Assembly: GCA_002683775.1 (NCBI GenBank) | Contig: NYTT01000022.1 | Coordinates: forward strand, 1 to 9,674 | Length of the DNA stretch: 9,674 bases | Direction: 5' to 3' | DNA from: Flavobacteriales bacterium | GTDB taxonomy: Bacteria > Bacteroidota > Bacteroidia > Flavobacteriales > BACL11 | Part shown: positions 6,367 to 9,674 of the stretch, one piece after another | Numbering within the stretch: position 1 is the first letter of the stretch | How the letters are laid out: each line of letters starts with the position of its first letter | Made by a program: the position numbers and the translations under genes | Notes under the pieces: generated by a model | The model's input: only the letters and a program-made list of their open reading frames with translations | Database searches by the model: none | Told to the model about the DNA's origin: nothing

Positions 6367-7698
6367 CAAACCAAATATAAAAATAGAAAACCCAACAATA
6401 AATAAGATCAGTGTATAAGGCAGTATATCCTTTGCTTTTAATCCAGTGATCCCCAACAGAGGTAGTGCCCAAAAAGGTTGTAACATATTTGTTAATTGAT
6501 CTCCATATGCTAATGCCATTATACTTTTTGGAATACTTACACCTAATTGAGTTGCTGCCTCAACAATGATTGGCCCTTGTATTGCCCACTGTCCACCACC
6601 GCTTGGAACAAAAATATTAACAATTCCAGCACTAAGAAATGTAAATATTGGGAAAGTAATTTCATTTGAAATATTGATAAAAAAATTAGACATTAACAAA
6701 GTAAGCCCTGATTGATTAATGATTCCCATAATACCAAAATAAAGAGGAAACTGTATTAGTATTCCTGAAGATCCGACAATAGCATTGTCAACTGCTCTTA
6801 AAAAGTTTATGAAAGTTTTATGCATAATAATTCCAATAGCTAGTAGTAAGAGGTTTATATAATTTGGAGTGATAACTTTCAGGGTTATATTTTCAGGTAA
6901 TATTATAGCTTTATAAAATGCATAAAAAAGAATTGACCCTCCAAATATCCATGCTATAAATTTACTATTATCAAGCTTTTCTGCTCCAATTATTGAAATC
7001 TCTTTTTCTTGTTTTATTTCATAAATAGAAATTATTTTTTCTTTATTCTCTTTTTTTCCAATAATATACATCAGTCCAGGCAATACGATAAGTAATAAAA
7101 TACTAACACTAATATTCATAGTTGAAAATATAGTTTCACTTTGAGAAATAATGCCAATTTGGTCCGCAAGAAAATGACCTGATTCTGCAACTTTTATTGG
7201 GGCAGAACCTGAAATCCCTCCATGCCAAACCATAAGACCCGAATAGCCACATGCACCAATTAGAGGGTAATTGATTTTAATATTATTTATACTTGCGTGT
7301 TCAGCTACTTTTTTAGCAAATATTGCGCCAAAAATTAGACCTAAACCCCAGTTAAAAAGTGATACAAGGATTGTAAAAAATGTAACTATAGCCGCGGCTT
7401 TTGGGGTGCTATCACATCTTTTAACAGCATAGCTGACTATACTATTTACACTATCGCTAAGTGCTAGTACATGACCTAAAACAAGCATTAGCATCATTTG
7501 AACTGTAAAAACGAGTAGTTTAGGATTCCAAACTCCTTGTTCCCAAAAGGAAAAGATTTCTAAAAGATGATTTTTTTCTTCTGTTTCGGTAAAAAAAAAA
7601 GCTAATAAAAAAGTTAAAAAAGTAAGTAAAACAGCAATTGTGAAAGGAGCAGGCAACAAGCTTTTAAAAATTTTTTCAAACTTTTCTGTGAGTGACAT
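6355..7698 (-). CDS. atoE: Short-chain fatty acid transporter, AtoE/TIGR00366 family
   Basis: The 447-residue, very hydrophobic protein matches the AtoE family (E. coli AtoE is about 440 residues), secondary transporters associated with uptake of short-chain fatty acids such as acetoacetate and butyrate. Supporting motifs are LPAPFTIAVLLT at the N-terminus, SGLMVWHGGISGSAP (153-167), VPSGGGQWAIQGP (364-376) and YGDQLTNMLQPFWALP near the end. About ten to twelve membrane segments are evident. No ato catabolic genes (CoA-transferase, thiolase) lie in the window. It starts two bases after the DUF3127 stop and is probably expressed from that gene's promoter. A run of ten T on the coding strand (7600-7591) encodes Phe34-Phe36 and could be prone to slippage. 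The gene symbol reflects family membership; substrate is not proven. Confidence 0.9.
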   Translation of the reverse strand: MSLTEKFEKIFKSLLPAPFTIAVLLTFLTFLLAFFFTETEEKNHLLEIFSFWEQGVWNPKLLVFTVQMMLMLVLGHVLALSDSVNSIVSYAVKRCDSTPKAAAIVTFFTILVSLFNWGLGLIFGAIFAKKVAEHASINNIKINYPLIGACGYSGLMVWHGGISGSAPIKVAESGHFLADQIGIISQSETIFSTMNISVSILLLIVLPGLMYIIGKKENKEKIISIYEIKQEKEISIIGAEKLDNSKFIAWIFGGSILFYAFYKAIILPENITLKVITPNYINLLLLAIGIIMHKTFINFLRAVDNAIVGSSGILIQFPLYFGIMGIINQSGLTLLMSNFFINISNEITFPIFTFLSAGIVNIFVPSGGGQWAIQGPIIVEAATQLGVSIPKSIMALAYGDQLTNMLQPFWALPLLGITGLKAKDILPYTLILFIVGFSIFIFGLLFF

Positions 7699-7700
7699 TT

Positions 7701-8057
7701 TTAAAATGGCAAATCATCTTCTTCAGTAGAGGGAGCATTGAATTCTGGAGAATCTTGGTCTTGACTTACAGAGGCACCTCCAATATTTTCTATTCTCCAT
7801 GCATCTATGTTGTGAAAATATCTCCCGTTGTATTCTTTAGATGAAAGGTTAAATGAAACTTCTACTTGATCACCTTCATTATGATGATTTAATATTTCAA
7901 TTTTTTCGTCGCCAAATAATTGAAAACAAATTTCTGGGTTATATTGTGCTCCTGTGTCAACAAGAAAAGACTGTTTCTTCCACTCTTTGCCTGCTTTTGA
8001 TGTACCACTTTCAACACTTAATTTTCTACTTAATTTTCCTTTAACTGATAAACTCAT
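7701..8057 (-). CDS. DUF3127 protein, OB-fold-like with SSB-type acidic C-terminal tail
   Basis: This 118-residue protein fits DUF3127, a family typical of Bacteroidota. Residues 1-92 form a compact beta-rich domain (VKGKLSRKLSVESG, EWKKQSFLVDTG, ICFQLFGDEKIEIL, GDQVEVSFNLSSKEYNGRYF) with an OB-fold-like pattern. A low-complexity acidic linker (about 93-111) then leads to a terminal EEDDLPF. That tail closely resembles the DDDIPF tip with which bacterial SSB recruits repair and replication partners, so a role in single-stranded DNA metabolism is plausible but inferred. The start at 8057 is the first in-frame ATG and gives a complete domain. It is the first gene of a leftward pair with the AtoE transporter, two bases away. 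Confidence 0.85.
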   Translation of the reverse strand: MSLSVKGKLSRKLSVESGTSKAGKEWKKQSFLVDTGAQYNPEICFQLFGDEKIEILNHHNEGDQVEVSFNLSSKEYNGRYFHNIDAWRIENIGGASVSQDQDSPEFNAPSTEEDDLPF

Positions 8058-8077
8058 TTCTTATTTTTTAATTTATA

Positions 8078-8085
8078 CAAATTTA
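8078..8085 (-). promoter_or_regulatory. -7 box (TAAATTTG, minus strand) for the DUF3127-atoE pair
   Basis: On the minus strand this reads TAAATTTG, matching TAnnTTTG. It lies 20 bases before the DUF3127 ATG, predicting a leader of about 13-16 bases. The -33 region has no clear TTTG, and the surroundings are very AT-rich, so the match has moderate weight. Confidence 0.45.
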
Positions 8086-8120
8086 AATAATTTTTTAACT
8101 CTAAAATCTTTAAAGAGTGT

Positions 8121-8153
8121 TTTGTATATAAATGTTAAAAAATAATATCTTTG
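8121..8153 (+). promoter_or_regulatory. Bacteroidota-type promoter of the tRNA-Leu gene
   Basis: A -33 element TTTG (8121-8124) and a -7 element TATCTTTG (8146-8153) are separated by 21 bases, close to the typical Bacteroidota spacing of about 19-21. The -7 box ends ten bases before the first base of the tRNA, so the 5' leader would be very short. This is the best-formed promoter in the window. Confidence 0.75.
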
Positions 8154-8163
8154 CGGTCCTTTT

Positions 8164-8245
8164 GCGGGTGTGGCGGAATTGGTAGACGTGCTAGACTTAG
8201 GATCTAGTGCCGCAAGGCGTGGGGGTTCGAGTCCCTTCACCCGCA
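8164..8245 (+). tRNA. tRNA-Leu (anticodon UAG)
   Basis: The gene folds into a complete type II tRNA. The acceptor stem pairs GCGGGTG (8164-8170) with CACCCGC (8238-8244), and the discriminator is A8245. The anticodon stem CTAGA/TCTAG (8191-8195, 8203-8207) encloses loop CTTAGGA with anticodon TAG at 8198-8200. The variable arm GCC-GCAA-GGC (8209-8218) is long, as expected for leucine. The T loop TTCGAGT (8226-8232) is standard. The 3' CCA is not encoded (ACA follows) and must be added enzymatically. It decodes CUA and probably other CUN leucine codons. Confidence 0.97.
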
Positions 8246-8254
8246 CATTTGTTG

Positions 8255-8290
8255 AAAAAACCGGGATACTAATATTGTCCCGGTTTTTTT
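8255..8290 (+). terminator. Rho-independent terminator after tRNA-Leu
   Basis: A 12-bp perfect stem pairs AAAAAACCGGGA (8255-8266) with TCCCGGTTTTTT (8278-8289) around an 11-base loop, and the T-tract continues to 8290. It starts ten bases after the tRNA. The symmetrical A- and T-tracts mean it could work in both directions, but no gene points at it from the right. It isolates the tRNA from tig. Confidence 0.9.
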
Positions 8291-8346
8291 AAAAAAAGAT
8301 CAAATAAAACTATAAATTTATTCAATTATATATTCAAAATTTTTAG

Positions 8347-8373
8347 TTTATCATTATTTTATAATCAGATAAA
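8347..8373. repeat. Imperfect AT-rich inverted repeat upstream of tig
   Basis: TTTATCATTAT (8347-8357) pairs with ATAAT (8361-8365) and GATAAA (8368-8373), leaving a 2-base bulge (CA 8366-8367) and a 3-base loop. It occupies the place where a -33 element for tig would lie, seven bases before the candidate -7 box. It could be an operator, but in DNA this AT-rich such a repeat may arise by chance. Confidence 0.3.
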
Positions 8374-8379
8374 TAAGTG

Positions 8380-8387
8380 TATTTTCG
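8380..8387 (+). promoter_or_regulatory. Candidate -7 box (TATTTTCG) for tig
   Basis: TATTTTCG differs at one base from TAnnTTTG and lies 21 bases before the tig ATG. The upstream terminator implies that tig needs its own promoter in the 8291-8408 gap, and this is the best candidate there. No clear -33 TTTG is seen. Confidence 0.4.
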
Positions 8388-8408
8388 CATCCCTTAAATA
8401 TTAAAAAG

Positions 8409-9674
8409 ATGAACATAAAACAAAGCAAAACAAAAGATTTAATGGCTGTTATTTCTGTTGAAGTAAGTGTAAATGATTATTCTGAGAAAGTTGAAAAAGC
8501 ACTTCAAGGCTATCGCAAAACAGCTGAAATACCTGGATTTCGAAAAGGGAAAGTGCCAATGGGAATTATAAATAAAAAATATAGAACTTCAATTGTAGTT
8601 GACGAAGTTAACAAGTTATTACAAGATGAATTATATAAGTATATTAAATCTGAAAAAATAAGAGTTTTAGGCTCGCCTATGCCCTTGGAAACCAATGAAG
8701 TAGATTGGGAAAAAACAGAGGATTTTATTTTTAAATATGAGATAGGTCTCGCTCCTGATTTTGAAGTTAAGATTACTTCTAAAGACAAATTAAATTATTA
8801 TAAAATTAAAGCTGATTCAAAATTAGTTGACGGATATTGTAATGATATTGCTAAAAAGTATGGAAAAATGAGTAATCCTGAAGTATCTGTTGACGGAGAT
8901 CTTATATTTTGTGCAATAGAACAACTAGATCAAAATGGTGGTGTCTTATCAAATGGTATCAAGCATGAAGCGACAGTATCAATGGATTTTATTTCTGACT
9001 CAAAAATTAAAAATAAATTTATTGGTTTAAAAGCGAATAGTTTTTTGACTGTTAATGTACTTAAAGCATTTACAAATCATACTGATCTTGCCGCAATGCT
9101 AAATGTTGAACAAGCCGCACTTCATAGTTTAGTATCAGAAGAATTCAAATTTACTGTTAAAAATATTAACAGACTTGAGCCAGCTAGCTTAGATATTGAT
9201 TTATTTGACAAAGTATATGGTGCTGGATCTGTAAAAACTGTTAAAGAATTTAAATCTAAGGTTAAAAATGAAGCGGAAAATCAGTTTATTTCAGAAAGCG
9301 ATAGAATGCTTAAGAATGATGTAGTAACTTACTTTATAGATAAACTAAAATTAAAGATGCCCGATGAGTTTCTTAAGAGGTGGTTACTTAAGACTTCTGA
9401 GCAGCCAATTACTATTGAAGTTCTAAATAAAGAGTACGATATGTATGCAAAAAGCTTGCAATGGCAACTTATTGAAAATAAAGTAATGGAAATCTTTAAT
9501 GTTAAAGTCACACAAGATGATGTTTTGGCACATGCCAAAAAATTAATTAGTATTCAGATGAAACAATACGGGCAGCCAGAAGGTGATGATAAGCAATTAA
9601 TAGAAATTGCGAATAATATTTTGAAGAATGAAGATGAAAAAAAGAAATTGTATGATCAGATTTTTGATTCTAGA
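8409..9674 (+). CDS. tig: Trigger factor (ribosome-associated chaperone), 3' end outside window
   Basis: An open frame from ATG 8409 runs without a stop to the last base, giving 422 codons. Trigger factor binds nascent chains at the ribosomal tunnel exit. The N-terminal ribosome-binding domain (1 to about 112) contains the signature IPGFRKGKVP, with Phe44-Arg45-Lys46 at exactly the E. coli positions used to contact ribosomal protein uL23. The segment corresponding to the FKBP-type PPIase domain (about 160-256, beginning GDLIF) is diverged and lacks the glycine-rich and YHA-type motifs of the E. coli domain, so prolyl isomerase activity is doubtful. The helical C-terminal chaperone domain follows from EPASLDIDLFDKVYG (257-271), with later segments such as KMPDEFLKRWL. 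E. coli tig is 432 residues and Bacteroidota forms are somewhat longer, so only the last few tens of residues are probably missing. Confidence 0.93.
   Translation, partial: MNIKQSKTKDLMAVISVEVSVNDYSEKVEKALQGYRKTAEIPGFRKGKVPMGIINKKYRTSIVVDEVNKLLQDELYKYIKSEKIRVLGSPMPLETNEVDWEKTEDFIFKYEIGLAPDFEVKITSKDKLNYYKIKADSKLVDGYCNDIAKKYGKMSNPEVSVDGDLIFCAIEQLDQNGGVLSNGIKHEATVSMDFISDSKIKNKFIGLKANSFLTVNVLKAFTNHTDLAAMLNVEQAALHSLVSEEFKFTVKNINRLEPASLDIDLFDKVYGAGSVKTVKEFKSKVKNEAENQFISESDRMLKNDVVTYFIDKLKLKMPDEFLKRWLLKTSEQPITIEVLNKEYDMYAKSLQWQLIENKVMEIFNVKVTQDDVLAHAKKLISIQMKQYGQPEGDDKQLIEIANNILKNEDEKKKLYDQIFDSR

Noticed and set aside
7853..8145. Two overlapping plus-strand 63-codon frames antisense to and beyond the DUF3127 gene
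   Set aside because: They mirror the DUF3127 coding sequence and the AT-rich gap; the second runs into the tRNA promoter. Neither resembles a protein.
8164..8300. tRNA-Leu as an attachment site for an integrated element
   Set aside because: No integrase gene and no repeat of the tRNA 3' end was found; it is followed directly by a terminator and the housekeeping gene tig.
8510..9538. Minus-strand open frames of 92 and 69 codons opposite tig
   Set aside because: They are antisense to an intact trigger factor frame with conserved ribosome-binding residues.

Overview
The window looks like a stretch of chromosome from a marine-type Bacteroidota bacterium, most likely Flavobacteriia. The DNA is AT-rich (roughly 30% GC by eye) and densely packed, with genes that touch or overlap. 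Shine-Dalgarno sequences are essentially absent, and several intergenic gaps carry TAnnTTTG boxes, the Bacteroidota -7 promoter element. A PorV/PorQ-family outer-membrane protein and a DUF3127 protein, both typical of the phylum, agree with this. No gene-free stretch exceeds about 165 bases apart from the tRNA region, and no mobile element, CRISPR array or phage gene was seen.

Left part (1-2161, rightward): the C-terminal end of an unidentified protein, a PorV/PorQ-like outer-membrane barrel, then greA and a HIT-family gene joined by a one-base stop/start overlap. The HIT gene runs tail-to-tail into ruvC, which lies on the minus strand and shares 17 bases with it.

Centre (2706-6366): a 30-bp gap with a perfect 14-bp palindrome and two opposed -7 boxes separates ruvC from a tight rightward operon of four membrane-associated genes. 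These are a flippase-like LPG-synthase-TM protein, a membrane-anchored GT2 glycosyltransferase, a DppC/OppC-type ABC permease without partner subunits nearby, and a UPF0316 (DUF5698/DUF2179) protein. Spacings are -4, +2 and 0 bases. The first two fit lipid-linked glycan or glycolipid metabolism; the link to the permease and UPF0316 protein is only positional.

Right part (6355-8163, leftward): a DUF3127 protein with an SSB-like acidic tail is followed two bases later by an AtoE-type short-chain fatty acid transporter, whose end overlaps the UPF0316 gene by 12 bases. Rightward from about 8121 there is a self-contained tRNA-Leu(UAG) unit with its own promoter and a strong terminator. The trigger factor gene tig follows and runs off the right edge after 422 codons.

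Most of the window is ordinary housekeeping sequence. The points most worth a second look are the nested divergent promoter palindrome, the SSB-like tail on the DUF3127 protein, and the conserved-looking operon with an orphan permease. I do not see convincing evidence of a wholly new system.
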